A stretch of 64,000 nt of DNA from Phycisphaerales bacterium (GTDB lineage Bacteria > Planctomycetota > Phycisphaerae > Phycisphaerales > UBA1924). Both the position numbers and the translations under genes were made by a program. The DNA lies in the NCBI GenBank assembly GCA_030149165.1, contig JASBRY010000001.1, positions 124,001 to 188,000 on the forward strand, in the 5' to 3' direction. The notes under the pieces were generated by a model, which ran no database searches, was not told the origin of the DNA, and was given only the letters and a program-made list of their open reading frames with translations. This document shows, one piece after another, positions 27,913-37,921 of the stretch (positions are counted from its first letter, which is position 1; each line of letters opens with the position of its first letter).

Positions 27913-28614
27913 TCAGTCGTCCACCTGACGATACAGCGTCTCATCCCCGCTCGACTCAACCGGAGCAGGCTCTTCCTCAACCATGGGCTCACTGACCTCA
28001 GTCTCGATCGGATCAGGTTCCGAGTAACCCGCAGGCTCGCTGTACTGCTCATCAAACATCTCGTCGATATCACCATCGATCGGGACATACACCGGAGGCG
28101 TCGGGATCGTTCCCGGCGCCCAGTACTGCAGCCGCTCAACATACCAAGGCTTATCCCCGCCGTGCATCCAGCAAGTCACCCCACCATCAATCACCGATCC
28201 GTCCGCATCCTTCATCGGATACACCACATCGACCTTCCCGCTGCGACCACGAATCCACACACGCGAGATGTGATACACAGGAACCGAACTGTCCATCCCC
28301 TCAGTCGGAACCATCGCACCAGCCGGGAGTTTCTCGACAATACTCTGTGCCGTTTCCGGCGTCGTCCCCGCCGGGAGATTCACAGCGTAGCGCCCCTGCG
28401 CATCCTTCATCGGATGCTTCCGCACAACCCGCTCGACCGCCGCCGAGATCACCTTGATCGATGACCCTGAGTTCGCGTGCTTAAACGCCGGCGCACTGCT
28501 CGGCTCAGGAACATTCGTATAACTCACGCACCCACCCAATACGATCACAAGCCCAACAGCAAGCACGACAGCACCCACAAGAAACAGTCCAAGCACACGA
28601 TTCAAAGCATTCAT
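27913..28614 (-). CDS. Membrane or lipoprotein of unknown function
   Basis: The 233-residue protein has an N-terminal hydrophobic segment followed by VIVLGGCVSY, which could be a lipobox (Gly-Gly-Cys) or a plain anchor. The outer part contains two short related stretches, HPMKDAQGRYAVN and YPMKDADGSVIDG, and a very acidic C-terminal third. I do not recognise a family. ATG at 28614 is chosen over 28659 because AGGAGG precedes it. It lies 17 bases upstream of pyrB and is probably co-transcribed. Confidence 0.7.
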   Translation of the reverse strand: MNALNRVLGLFLVGAVVLAVGLVIVLGGCVSYTNVPEPSSAPAFKHANSGSSIKVISAAVERVVRKHPMKDAQGRYAVNLPAGTTPETAQSIVEKLPAGAMVPTEGMDSSVPVYHISRVWIRGRSGKVDVVYPMKDADGSVIDGGVTCWMHGGDKPWYVERLQYWAPGTIPTPPVYVPIDGDIDEMFDEQYSEPAGYSEPDPIETEVSEPMVEEEPAPVESSGDETLYRQVDD

Positions 28615-28730
28615 AGCAACCTCCTGCTGCGTCAAGCGTGCCCGATTCACCGAACACACCCCCGATCATAGTGCCCCTCGCACTGATACGCAGAAGAACC
28701 CCAACACCATCGGACCCTCTACCATCACCC

Positions 28731-29420
28731 ATGCCCACAAACACGCCAACCAGTTCCCCAAAACAGTACATGGTGTCCCCCAAATCTCCTCCACCCTCCG
28801 ATCCACCCGCCCCCTCCGGATCACGCTATATCCTCGGAATCACCGGCGCTTCGGGAGCCGTCTACGCGACCCGTCTCCTCGAACAACTCCTCATCAAAGG
28901 ACACGAAGTCCATCTCGTCGTCACCGACTACGGCAAGCGCCTCCTCGCCGACGAAATGAACATCACCTCCATCTCACTGGAAACCCTCTGCCCCCACCTC
29001 GCTCAAGATCAACACGAATCCTACTACGCATCCAACCTCATCATCCACCCCAACAAAGATGTCGGCGCTTCCATCGCGTCAGGATCATTCCTCCACCAAG
29101 GGATGGTCATCCTCCCCTGCTCATCCACCTCCCTCGGCGCGATCGCATCAGGATCAGGATCAAACCTATTGAGCCGCGCCGCAGCCGTCACCCTCAAAGA
29201 GCGCCACCCGCTGATCATCTGTCACCGCGAATCACCACTGAATCTCATCGACATCGAGAACATGCGCACGCTCACACTCGCCGGCGCCATCATCGCCCCA
29301 ACCAACCCCGGCCTCTATCTGCTCCCCACCACCATCGACGAGCTCATCGACTTCACCGTCGGCAAAGCCCTCGACCTCTTAAAGATCCCCCACGACCTCA
29401 AAACCCGTTGGGAAGGATAA
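28731..29420 (+). CDS. ubiX: UbiX family flavin prenyltransferase
   Basis: UbiX makes prenylated FMN for UbiD-type decarboxylases. Visible motifs are the FMN-binding GITGASGAVYATRLL, the central LPCSSTSLGAIASGSGSNL, and PLIICHRESPLNLI. The core is about 190 residues; the N-terminus is extended by about 30 Pro/Ser-rich residues. The start may be ATG 28731 or 28770; neither has a good ribosome binding site. No ubiD is seen in the window. Confidence 0.9.
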   Translation: MPTNTPTSSPKQYMVSPKSPPPSDPPAPSGSRYILGITGASGAVYATRLLEQLLIKGHEVHLVVTDYGKRLLADEMNITSISLETLCPHLAQDQHESYYASNLIIHPNKDVGASIASGSFLHQGMVILPCSSTSLGAIASGSGSNLLSRAAAVTLKERHPLIICHRESPLNLIDIENMRTLTLAGAIIAPTNPGLYLLPTTIDELIDFTVGKALDLLKIPHDLKTRWEG

Positions 29421-29435
29421 CAATACACAAGCACA

Positions 29436-32400
29436 TCAGTTCTTCGCGTACTGCCTTCGCCGATCATCCTTGTTGAGCTCAACACTCACCCCGCCGCTCA
29501 GCCGCACCGAGTCGGGACCAAGCTCGCCGCAGATCGCGTGCACAAGCTCAGGGCGCATGTGCGTCATGATCTTCTTGCCCTCCCCGCTCTCACCCGGCTC
29601 AATCAACACCCACGCCCCGTCGATCTCCGCGATCACCATCACAGGCCGCGCGCTCTTCCCGATCGACAGATCATTCACATCCGCAGGAGTCTCTAAAATC
29701 TCACGCACGCGTCCGAGCACCTCACCCGCGTTCCCATTCACCCGAGTATTCCGCACCATAACCTGGATCGTCCCCTGCTCGAGCGGATGCCCATCAATCG
29801 GGACCACGCGATCGAGGATGATCTGCGCATCACCCCGCGAGTGATCCAAGCGACCCATGAAGAACTTGGGCATATCCGTATCCGTCAGATGCCCGAACTG
29901 CGCATACACATTCGAGAACATCACCGCGTCCGTCGTCCCCGTCGAATCCTCAACCGTCAGGATCGCCATCTTCTGCCCGGCGCTCCGCCCGTTCTTCGTC
30001 ACAATAGTCCGCACCCCCTGCACCATCGCAGGCACAATCACACGCTTGTCCTGCGGAAGCGACTTGAGCTCACCAACAGTCAAAGGCGTAAACACTCGCG
30101 CCCAGTCATCCCACTCCTCCATCGGATGACTCGACACATAAAACCCCAGCGTCTCCTTCTCCTGACGAAGCGTCTCCGCCTCGCTCCACCCCTCTACCTG
30201 AATGAGTGGAGTCTCCGGCAGCTCCGCAGGACCCGCATCCTCCCCACCTCCAAACCCAAACAGCGCCCCCTGCCCCGCCGCCTTGTCCGCCGCGACCGAC
30301 TGCCCCGCGCTCACCGCCGAATCAATACTCGCGATCATCGACGCGCGATCCTCTCGGCAGTGCACCGAATCGAACGCGCCAGCGCGGATCAGCGCCTCAA
30401 TCGTCGCTTTATTCACCGAACCAGAAGGCACGCGCTCGCAGAACTCAAACAAACTCCCGAACGGCTTGCGCTCAGGATTATCAGGATCATTCCCAAGATC
30501 CCGCTCCTTCACGATCGCCTCGATCGCCTTGGTCCCCGCGCCCTTGATCGCGCGCATCCCGAACCGCACCTGACCACCGCTCGCGCAAGGCTCTTCGTCC
30601 TCACCAAAGACGACACTGAAGTCCGTCCGCGACAGATTCACATCCGGCGCGTTGACCTCCACCCCAGTCTTGATCACCTCACCAGACTTGGGATCAATAA
30701 ACCGCGTCCGCTTGCAATCATCCAGATACGGAATCCAATCGCTCACCTTCTGCGCCTGGGATTCAAAGCTCAGGAACGACGCCATGTAATGGTTCGGGAA
30801 ATAGGTCTTGAGGTACGCCGTCTGATACGCAACGATCGCGTACCCCGTCGAGTGCGACTTGTTGAAGCCGTAGCCCGCGAACTTGAGGATCAGGTCGAAC
30901 AGCTCTTCCGCCTTCTTCGCGTCCAGTCCCTTCTCGACCGCGCCCTCGATGAACTTGGGGCGCTCCGCGTTGATGATCTTCTCTTTCTTCTTGCTGATCG
31001 CCTTAATCAGAGAGTACGCGCTACGCAGCGGGATCCCACCAAGCTCATGCACGATCTGCATGACCTGTTCCTGATAGATCATCACGCCGTAGGTCTCTTC
31101 CGTGAAGTCATCCACAATCGGATGCACCTTCGGAACCTGATCCTGCCCGTGCTTACGCCGGTTGTAGTCCGGAATCAGATCCATCGGACCAGGACGGAAC
31201 AGCGCATTGGCCGCGATCAGGTCTTCGAGTCGGTCAGGTTTCATCTCCGTCAGCAGCCGCCGCATACCGCCCGATTCAAACTGGAACACCCCAGTTGTAT
31301 CGCCGCGCCGGAACATCTCGAATACAAACTGATCATCGAACTTCAATCGCTCAAGATCCAGCGGATGATCCGCGCCATTCTTCTTCTCGCGCCCCACCGC
31401 TTCCCAGATCTTCTCTTCAGGCAGCGTCGCGCGGATCCGCTCCTTCGCCCCCTCGATAATCGAGAGTGTGCGCAATCCGAGGAAGTCCATCTTGAGCAGA
31501 CCCATCATCTCGCAAGTCGGACCATCCCACTGCGTAATGACATCCTCGCTCCCCGACTGCTTATACAACGGCACAACCTCATGCAGAGGCCGCGTCGCCA
31601 CAATCACCCCCGCCGCATGCACACTCGAGTGCCGCGCCTGACCCTCAAAGGTCCGTCCCGTATCAATGATCCGCTTGACCGTCGGATCCTTGTCGTACCA
31701 GTCCTTGAGATCAGGTTCCTGCTCAAGCGCCTTATCAAGCGTGATCCCCAGTTCTTCTGGAACCAACTTCGCGAGCTTGTCCGCATCCCCGAGCGGGAAC
31801 TCCATCACGCGCGACACATCGCGGATCGCCGCGCGTGCTTTCAGCGTTCCGAAGGTGATGATCTGCGCCACATGCCCGTACTTCTCGCGCACATACTGGA
31901 TCACCTCGCCGCGCCCGTTCTGACACAGATCGATATCGATATCGGGATACTCCGTTCGATCGGGATCGGTAAAGCGCTCAAACAGCAATCCGTAATGCAC
32001 CGGACACGCGTTGGACAATCCAAGCACGAACCCCGTCATCGTCCCCACACCCGAACCACGAGCCAGCGACGGAATCCCGCGCTGGCGCCCCCAGTTCACG
32101 AAGTCCCACACAATCAGGAAGTACGCACTGATCAACTTATCCGCAAGAATCTTGAGCTCGCGATTGAGCCGCGCCCACTTGCGCCATCCGTCCGCGTCCT
32201 CGCCTTCCATCCCCTCGGGAAGCTCATCAACCCCCTCGATCCCCTTGTGCAAGTGGTCCATGATGCTCGGCCCATACCGCCACACCATCCCCGCCTCACA
32301 CAACAAACGCAGCGTCTTATCACATTCCTTCTTCAGCGACGCCTGATCCAGATCCGGATCATTCGCAGGCTCAAGCTCAAAGTTCGTACAGAAATCCTTG

Positions 32401-33428
32401 AACCACGCCGTCAGATCCCCGCCAAACTCCTTCGCGCTGTGCTTGGGGAGCTTGCTCTTCGCCGGCGCCTTGACCACCACAACCGGCGCGTGATTCGCCC
32501 CGATCGGGAGTTCCACATCACAACGATCCGCAATGGAAACCGTGTTGTCCAGCGCCTCGATCCCCGCGTCGCCGAACTCCTCCGTGTTGTACTCAGGACC
32601 CTCGAAGATCCCGCGCATCTCCTGAGGAGACTTCACATACAACTCCGTCGGATACCGCATCCGATCCGGATCGTTCTTCACCTTCCCCGTCGAGATACAG
32701 ATCAGCGTATCGTGCGCATCGTGATCGTCTTCCATCAAAAAATGGCTGTCGTTATCGCACACCAGAGGGATATCCATCTCCCGCGCCAGCTTGATCACAT
32801 GCGGATTGATCGAGTTCTGCAGACCGATATGGTGCTGCAACTCGAGATAAAACCCGGGTCCCTTCTCCGAACCCTTGAAAGTCTCCGCGTGCCACTTCGC
32901 GACCTCACGCGCCGCATCCCAGTGCGACTGATCGCGTGTCTGCTCGTACTTGACCATGTGAAACGCGATCTCAGAACCAAGGTGACCATTGATCGCGATC
33001 AACCCCTCCGAGTGCGACTCCAGAATCTCACGATCCATGCGAGGCTTGTAGTAAAACCCATTGATGTACGCCTCAGAGCACAGATACAACAGGTTCTCCC
33101 ACCCCGTGTTGTTCTCCGCGAGCAGCACCAAGTGGTATCCGCCGTCCGCGACCCCTGTATAGGTCCGATCCCTCCGATCCCCCGGCGCGACATACGCCTC
33201 CACCCCCAGGATCGGCTTCACACCTTTCTTCTTCGCGATGTTGTAGAACTTCACCGCCGCGTGCATGTTGCCGTGGTCTGTGATCGCCACCGCATCCATG
33301 CCAAGCTCTTTCACACGATCGACGAGCTTGTCCGTGCGATTCCCACCATCGAGCAGCGAGTACTCCGAGTGCAAGTGCAGATGAACAAATGATTTATCGT
33401 TTGCAGCATCCACCAGAACATCCTCCAT
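29436..33428 (-). CDS. dnaE: DNA polymerase III alpha subunit
   Basis: This is the replicative polymerase, 1330 residues from the chosen start compared with about 1160 in E. coli. The PHP domain is at the N-terminus (HLHLHSEYSLLDGG and AITDHGNMHAAVKFYN). The catalytic acidic motif reads PDIDIDLCQNGRGEV, and KMDFLGLRTL marks the second catalytic region. A tandem HhH region and an OB-fold domain (VMVQGVRTIVTKNGRS) follow. Met at 33428 is used because the earlier frame to 33512 matches nothing in the family. Confidence 0.96.
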   Translation of the reverse strand: MEDVLVDAANDKSFVHLHLHSEYSLLDGGNRTDKLVDRVKELGMDAVAITDHGNMHAAVKFYNIAKKKGVKPILGVEAYVAPGDRRDRTYTGVADGGYHLVLLAENNTGWENLLYLCSEAYINGFYYKPRMDREILESHSEGLIAINGHLGSEIAFHMVKYEQTRDQSHWDAAREVAKWHAETFKGSEKGPGFYLELQHHIGLQNSINPHVIKLAREMDIPLVCDNDSHFLMEDDHDAHDTLICISTGKVKNDPDRMRYPTELYVKSPQEMRGIFEGPEYNTEEFGDAGIEALDNTVSIADRCDVELPIGANHAPVVVVKAPAKSKLPKHSAKEFGGDLTAWFKDFCTNFELEPANDPDLDQASLKKECDKTLRLLCEAGMVWRYGPSIMDHLHKGIEGVDELPEGMEGEDADGWRKWARLNRELKILADKLISAYFLIVWDFVNWGRQRGIPSLARGSGVGTMTGFVLGLSNACPVHYGLLFERFTDPDRTEYPDIDIDLCQNGRGEVIQYVREKYGHVAQIITFGTLKARAAIRDVSRVMEFPLGDADKLAKLVPEELGITLDKALEQEPDLKDWYDKDPTVKRIIDTGRTFEGQARHSSVHAAGVIVATRPLHEVVPLYKQSGSEDVITQWDGPTCEMMGLLKMDFLGLRTLSIIEGAKERIRATLPEEKIWEAVGREKKNGADHPLDLERLKFDDQFVFEMFRRGDTTGVFQFESGGMRRLLTEMKPDRLEDLIAANALFRPGPMDLIPDYNRRKHGQDQVPKVHPIVDDFTEETYGVMIYQEQVMQIVHELGGIPLRSAYSLIKAISKKKEKIINAERPKFIEGAVEKGLDAKKAEELFDLILKFAGYGFNKSHSTGYAIVAYQTAYLKTYFPNHYMASFLSFESQAQKVSDWIPYLDDCKRTRFIDPKSGEVIKTGVEVNAPDVNLSRTDFSVVFGEDEEPCASGGQVRFGMRAIKGAGTKAIEAIVKERDLGNDPDNPERKPFGSLFEFCERVPSGSVNKATIEALIRAGAFDSVHCREDRASMIASIDSAVSAGQSVAADKAAGQGALFGFGGGEDAGPAELPETPLIQVEGWSEAETLRQEKETLGFYVSSHPMEEWDDWARVFTPLTVGELKSLPQDKRVIVPAMVQGVRTIVTKNGRSAGQKMAILTVEDSTGTTDAVMFSNVYAQFGHLTDTDMPKFFMGRLDHSRGDAQIILDRVVPIDGHPLEQGTIQVMVRNTRVNGNAGEVLGRVREILETPADVNDLSIGKSARPVMVIAEIDGAWVLIEPGESGEGKKIMTHMRPELVHAICGELGPDSVRLSGGVSVELNKDDRRRQYAKN

Positions 33429-33698
33429 ACACAAAGACCGAGCCCCCGCCGCGATCTTCATCCTAACAACCACTCCGGCGCATCGCAGCAAATCCCCGCA
33501 AAAACCGCACAACCGACACCATATCCATATGCGTCACAGGTCCACCTCTGAGCCATCCATGGAAGACCCTATTTGTCCTGTCCAAACAGAAAAACCGCTT
33601 TCAATCAGCATTCAGATATTCAAAGATACACCAGAGAAAAAACCCGCAGACCCAGATCGTTCCAGGCGTTTGCACCAAGCACCGAAGAGAGAACCCGA

Positions 33699-34601
33699 AT
33701 GCGTTTCACCAACACCCTCGCGTCCGCCGCGATCCTGTCCGCTATCGCAGGAACCGCAGTCGCTGATGTCTTCAGCGACTGGAACCTCGTCGTCCGAAAC
33801 AACCTCAGCATCACCTCCGAAGTCGACGGCTCCGCACTCATCGGCGGCTCCGTCTTCGGCACCTCCAACTACGCCGTCCAGGGAGTCACCTCCTCGACCG
33901 GAGACGGCCTCGTCGTCGGAGGGAATCTCGGCGCGGGATCAAACTACCAAATCAACAACGGCGGAAACCTCCGCATCTCCGGCGCGATCAACGGCAACGC
34001 CAACCTCAATGGAGGCGGAACCACAATCGTCGATCCAACAGTCACCAACATGGTCAACAACGCCATGCTCCAAGCATCAAACCTGAGCACCTATTTCGCA
34101 GGATTCGGCGCCACAGGTAGCATCGATAACGCCGGGAATATGAGCGCTTCGACTGTCGCTGTCGATGCACAGAATGTCGCGTTCTACTCCGTCACCCAAG
34201 CAGATATCACCGGACTTGGACAGCTCAACCTCAACTTCGGAACCGCAGATACAGTCGTGATCAACTTCGATGCCGCGGCTTCAGGAGGAATCGCCAACTT
34301 CAACGCGCCACCCAACCTCATCGGAGACTTCAACCAGAACAACTCCACCCGCATCCTCTGGAACTTCCTCAACACCACCCAACTCAACATCAACAACTCG
34401 TTCAACGGCGCGATCCTCGCGACCGATGCCGAACTCAACCTCACCGGAGGCGGGATCAACGGCTCAGTCTTCGTCGATACCGTCGCCACGATGAACGCCG
34501 AAATCCGTCGCCAGACCTATACAGGAGCGGTCCCGAGCCCGTCCTCACTCGCATTGGTCACCCTTGCCGGCCTCATCTCCGCACGACGCCGACGCGCATA
34601 A
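33699..34601 (+). CDS. Choice-of-anchor A family protein with PEP-CTERM-like tail
   Basis: The 300-residue secreted protein has a signal peptide (to about residue 23), a choice-of-anchor A domain with LIGGSVFGTSNYAVQG, VVGGNLGAGSNYQINN and FNGAILATDAELNL, and a sorting tail VPSPSSLALVTLAGLIS followed by Arg residues. Such domains occur on exported proteins carrying different anchor types. ATG 33699 is chosen for its signal peptide and the upstream GAAGAGAGA. It opens the 6-kb island of PEP-CTERM genes. Confidence 0.88.
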   Translation: MRFTNTLASAAILSAIAGTAVADVFSDWNLVVRNNLSITSEVDGSALIGGSVFGTSNYAVQGVTSSTGDGLVVGGNLGAGSNYQINNGGNLRISGAINGNANLNGGGTTIVDPTVTNMVNNAMLQASNLSTYFAGFGATGSIDNAGNMSASTVAVDAQNVAFYSVTQADITGLGQLNLNFGTADTVVINFDAAASGGIANFNAPPNLIGDFNQNNSTRILWNFLNTTQLNINNSFNGAILATDAELNLTGGGINGSVFVDTVATMNAEIRRQTYTGAVPSPSSLALVTLAGLISARRRRA

Positions 34602-34640
34602 GTCACACAAAGACAGAAAATTACGAGTTAACAAAACCCC

Positions 34641-34665
34641 AAAGGCCTTCCAGAGGGCCTTTTTG
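34641..34665 (+). terminator. Terminator after the choice-of-anchor A gene
   Basis: The stem AAAGGCC/GGCCTTT (34641-34647 and 34656-34662) is followed by a T-run. Confidence 0.82.
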
Positions 34666-34860
34666 AATACCCACGATTTTAGGTTATCGGACGACAAATG
34701 CGAAAAATGCGCCCGACTCGTTCGTCCGAAAAAATCACTTTGAATTGAACTCATTCTCTCACAATTACTTGCAGACGCTGATTCCTGATGCACATTGACA
34801 TCCGAGAACACTTGGAGAGTCTCGTTTTTCGGGGAAAACCCCCGGGGGAGAATCAGTATC

Positions 34861-35667
34861 ATGCTTACAAAGAACACAATCATTCTGGCCGCATCAGCAG
34901 CCATCGCATCGACCGCACTCGCAAGCGACCCAGTATTTACCCTCGCTGATCGCAACTCGACCGCGAGCTTTGATGTCAACAGCGGACAAATCGCTTGGGA
35001 AGTCGACGGCGTGTCGCAACTCTTCGCACAAGAGTTCTACTTCCGTCGCTCAACCGACCAAAGCGAACTCCTGTTGAGCGCTCAGAACCTCAGCCTCGAC
35101 GGCATCCTGACCACGGACACCAACCCGTTCCGTGACGATCGCGATGACGCAATCGCTCAGCTCTACAACGACGACAACGGGATGCAGATCGAAACCATCT
35201 TCACCCTCCGCGGCGGCACCGACGGCTCCGGCCGTTCAGATCTCGCAGAGCAGATCGTCATCCGCAACTTCGGTGACTCCACACTCTCCCTTTCCTTCTT
35301 CCAGTTCGTCGACTTCGACCTCGGCGGAGACATCGACGACGACTTCGGTGAAATCATCAACGGCAACACCGTTGCCCAGAGTGATGATGGATTCTTCATC
35401 TCCGAAACTGTGGTCACTCCGCAGCCAACCCTTTTCCAAGTGGGTGACGCGATCTCAATGTCGGACATGCTCAACGATGACGCGATCGACACCCTCAGCG
35501 GCCAAGCCTCATACGAAGGCAATGTCGCTTGGGCATTCCAATGGGACATCACCCTCGAAGCCGGTGAAGCATTCATCATCTCGAAGGATAAGTCCATCGT
35601 CCCAGCTCCAGGTTCACTCGCTCTGCTCGCAGGCGCTGGACTGATCAGCATCCGCCGTCGTCGCTAA
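34861..35667 (+). CDS. Tandem PEP-CTERM paralogue 1 (unrecognised family)
   Basis: The 268-residue secreted protein has a signal peptide (to about residue 22), a domain of about 210 residues with no family I recognise, and the tail VPAPGSLALLAGAGLIS plus Arg cluster. Conserved blocks shared with the three downstream copies are FAQEFYFRRS, TDTNPF, FTLRGGTDGSG, DLAEQI, FFQFVDFDLGG and AWAFQWDITLEAG. Start ATG 34861 follows the strong site CCGGGGGAGA. The domain looks all-beta, perhaps a surface or polymer-binding fold; that is a guess. Confidence 0.85.
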   Translation: MLTKNTIILAASAAIASTALASDPVFTLADRNSTASFDVNSGQIAWEVDGVSQLFAQEFYFRRSTDQSELLLSAQNLSLDGILTTDTNPFRDDRDDAIAQLYNDDNGMQIETIFTLRGGTDGSGRSDLAEQIVIRNFGDSTLSLSFFQFVDFDLGGDIDDDFGEIINGNTVAQSDDGFFISETVVTPQPTLFQVGDAISMSDMLNDDAIDTLSGQASYEGNVAWAFQWDITLEAGEAFIISKDKSIVPAPGSLALLAGAGLISIRRRR

Positions 35668-35776
35668 TCACACTCGTGGAAAACCGCGATCAATCACACG
35701 CAACACTGATCTGATCGCCTATTCGTAAACAAATCTGGAACCTCGATCAACGAGGATAATCCGGGGGAGATAAACA

Positions 35777-36592
35777 ATGAAAAAGACAATCGCAATCACA
35801 ATCGCAGCACTCACTGCACTCTCGACCGCTGCTCTCGCAGGAGAAGGCGGTGCAGAGGACATCGTTCTCGGTGACGGCAACTCCACCGCAACCTTCGACA
35901 ACGCCACGGGTCAATACTCGTGGATCGTCGACGGCGAAGAACAGCTCTACGCACAAGAGTTCTACTTCCGCCTGCCAGGTTACAACGACGAGGTCAATGT
36001 CAACACCCTGACATTGCTCGGCCAAGCAATCAACGACACCAACCCGTTCACCGATGACCGTGCCGATTCCATCTCCACACTCTGGGGCGACAGCGCCACT
36101 GGACTCGAGATCGAAACAACCTTCACTCTCCGCGGTGGTACCGATGGCTCAGGTGTCTCTGACCTCGCAGAGCAGATCTCCCTCACCAACAACGGCAACG
36201 AAACCATCGTCATCTCCTTCTTCCAGTATGTCGACTTCGACCTCGGCGGAGATTCCAGCGATGACATGGGCATGATCGTTGACGGTAACATCGCTCAACA
36301 ATCCGACGATGACTTCTACCTCTCCGAAACCGTCGTCACCCCATCCCCAGACGCATTCCAAATGGGAAGCTACTCCGACATGTCGGACCTCTGGGAAAAC
36401 GGCATGATCGACGACCTCAACGGTGACTCCGCATACGAAGGTGATGTCGCTTGGGCATTCCAGTGGAACATCACCCTCGAAGCAGGTGACTCCTTCCTCA
36501 TCTCCAAGGACAAGTCCATCGTCCCAACCCCAGGCTCACTCGCACTCCTCGCAGGTGCAGGCCTCCTGAGCACCCGCCGCCGTCGTGCATAA
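35777..36592 (+). CDS. Tandem PEP-CTERM paralogue 2
   Basis: This 271-residue member is the most divergent of the four in its N-terminal half (YAQEFYFRLPGYNDEVN) and more acidic (SSDDMGMIVDGN). It keeps TNPFTDD, FTLRGGTDGSG, FFQYVDFDLGG and AWAFQWNITLEAGDS, with the tail VPTPGSLALLAGAGLLS plus Arg cluster. The signal peptide ends near ALAGEGG. The ribosome binding site is CCGGGGGAGA. A terminator 40 bases downstream ends it. Confidence 0.85.
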   Translation: MKKTIAITIAALTALSTAALAGEGGAEDIVLGDGNSTATFDNATGQYSWIVDGEEQLYAQEFYFRLPGYNDEVNVNTLTLLGQAINDTNPFTDDRADSISTLWGDSATGLEIETTFTLRGGTDGSGVSDLAEQISLTNNGNETIVISFFQYVDFDLGGDSSDDMGMIVDGNIAQQSDDDFYLSETVVTPSPDAFQMGSYSDMSDLWENGMIDDLNGDSAYEGDVAWAFQWNITLEAGDSFLISKDKSIVPTPGSLALLAGAGLLSTRRRRA

Positions 36593-36630
36593 GCAGGCGT
36601 AGCAAAGTCTCGATCAAAAACTCCCCTCTC

Positions 36631-36660
36631 AAAACACCCCATCGGATGGGGTGTTTTTTA
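36631..36660 (+). terminator. Terminator after paralogue 2
   Basis: The long stem AACACCCCATC/GATGGGGTGTT is followed by six T. Confidence 0.92.
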
Positions 36661-36763
36661 TACCATCATTGTTTGTTTGCAATTTGTTAGTAGACTAAAT
36701 CACCCCTGATCCACAATTTGCCCCGCCACACCGAGAATTAATTGCAAATTAGCTGGCAGCCTC

Positions 36764-36791
36764 TTGAACTCAGCATGCGCTTCAGTAAACT
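36764..36791 (+). promoter_or_regulatory. Candidate promoter of paralogue 3
   Basis: TTGAAC (36764-36769), a 16-base spacer and TAAACT (36786-36791) resemble a -35/-10 pair. AAGTGGGAC follows at 36798-36806. The same TAAACT and AAGTGGGAC pair, at the same spacing, lies upstream of paralogue 4, as does a purine-rich AGAGAGAA leader. Confidence 0.5.
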
Positions 36792-36858
36792 CGTATGAAG
36801 TGGGACACCCATGTTGCGGCTCCGTTCGACCGCTCTAAGAGAGAAGAGAGAGAAAACC

Positions 36859-37668
36859 ATGGATAAGAGAACCGTAATCGGTATTGCATTGTGCGCAGGA
36901 TTCGCATCCTCAGCGCTCGCAGGTCCGGCCAGCTTCACAATCGCTGACGGCAACACCAGTGCAGATTTCGATCCAGCCGCAGGTCAGGTCAACTGGTTCA
37001 TCGACGGAACCAATCAACTCTTCACCCAAGAGTTCTACTTCCGTCGCTCAACCGATACACGCGAATACCGCGTGGACTCGACCAACCTGAACAATATTGG
37101 CAACTTCACCCAAGACACCAACCCGTTCACTGACACTCGTGACGACGCATTCGGTTCGCTGTTTACCGACGGTGCAGGTCTTGAAATCGAAACACTCTTC
37201 ACCATCCGCGGCAACGCCGCCGGATCGGGATCCGCTGACCTCGCTGAGCAGATCACCCTTCGCAACATGGGGAACAGCGCCATCTCGCTCTCGTTCTTCC
37301 AGTTCGTTGATTTCGACCTCGGCGGAACCGCATTCGACGACATGGGGCAAATCGTCGGTGGCAACACCGCTCAGCAAACAGATGGCAGTGGTTTCCAAAT
37401 GAATGAAACCGTCGCGACACCACAACCAGTCGCGTTCCAGATGGACAACTCGTTCGTCCTCTCCAGCTTGCTGGGTGACGCGTCAATCGACAACCTCAAC
37501 GGCTCAGCTGCATTCTCCGGCGATGTCGCTTGGGCATTCCAGTGGGACATCACCCTCGAAGCAGGCGATTCCTTCCTCATCTCCAAGAACAAGTCTGTCG
37601 TCCCAGCACCAGGATCCATCGCACTCCTCGCAGGTGCAAGCCTCCTCGGCACACGCCGTCGTCGCTGA
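36859..37668 (+). CDS. Tandem PEP-CTERM paralogue 3
   Basis: This 269-residue member has a signal peptide ending near SSALAGP and blocks FTQEFYFRRSTDTREYRVD, DTNPFTDTRDDA, DLAEQITLRN, FFQFVDFDLGG and AWAFQWDITLEAGDSFLIS, with the tail VPAPGSIALLAGASLLG plus Arg cluster. It is closest to paralogue 4 in the STDTREYRVD region and in its promoter. ATG 36859 is chosen as the start of a clean signal peptide after a purine-rich leader. Confidence 0.85.
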   Translation: MDKRTVIGIALCAGFASSALAGPASFTIADGNTSADFDPAAGQVNWFIDGTNQLFTQEFYFRRSTDTREYRVDSTNLNNIGNFTQDTNPFTDTRDDAFGSLFTDGAGLEIETLFTIRGNAAGSGSADLAEQITLRNMGNSAISLSFFQFVDFDLGGTAFDDMGQIVGGNTAQQTDGSGFQMNETVATPQPVAFQMDNSFVLSSLLGDASIDNLNGSAAFSGDVAWAFQWDITLEAGDSFLISKNKSVVPAPGSIALLAGASLLGTRRRR

Positions 37669-37691
37669 TCGAATCTGAAAACTCTTCACTC

Positions 37692-37725
37692 AAGCACCCC
37701 GTCGATGACGGGGTGCTTTCGTTTT
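37692..37725 (+). terminator. Terminator after paralogue 3
   Basis: The 12-bp stem AAGCACCCCGTC/GACGGGGTGCTT has a 3-base loop and is followed by TCGTTTT. Confidence 0.9.
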
Positions 37726-37817
37726 CAGTTCCATCTTGCCCAAATCCCGAACAAACGAATCAATTTCCGATAATTAATCAAAGATGAAACAATTCATTGG
37801 CAATTTGAAAAACAGTC

Positions 37818-37847
37818 TTGCAATGCCTTAATCATCTGGGGTAAACT
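37818..37847 (+). promoter_or_regulatory. Candidate promoter of paralogue 4
   Basis: TTGCAA (37818-37823), an 18-base spacer and TAAACT (37842-37847) are followed by AAGTGGGAC at 37854-37862, matching the arrangement upstream of paralogue 3. Confidence 0.5.
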
Positions 37848-37921
37848 GGCCACAAGTGGGACGTTTTATGCAGTTCTGTGCCGGCTGCTCTGAGAGAGAA
37901 CAGAGAAAGAGAGATACAACC

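Noticed and set aside
29787..33392. A 1201-codon open frame on the + strand across dnaE
   Set aside because: It is exactly antisense to a clear DNA polymerase III alpha gene, its translation is His/Arg-rich without any family motif, and stop-free antisense frames are expected from the codon bias here.
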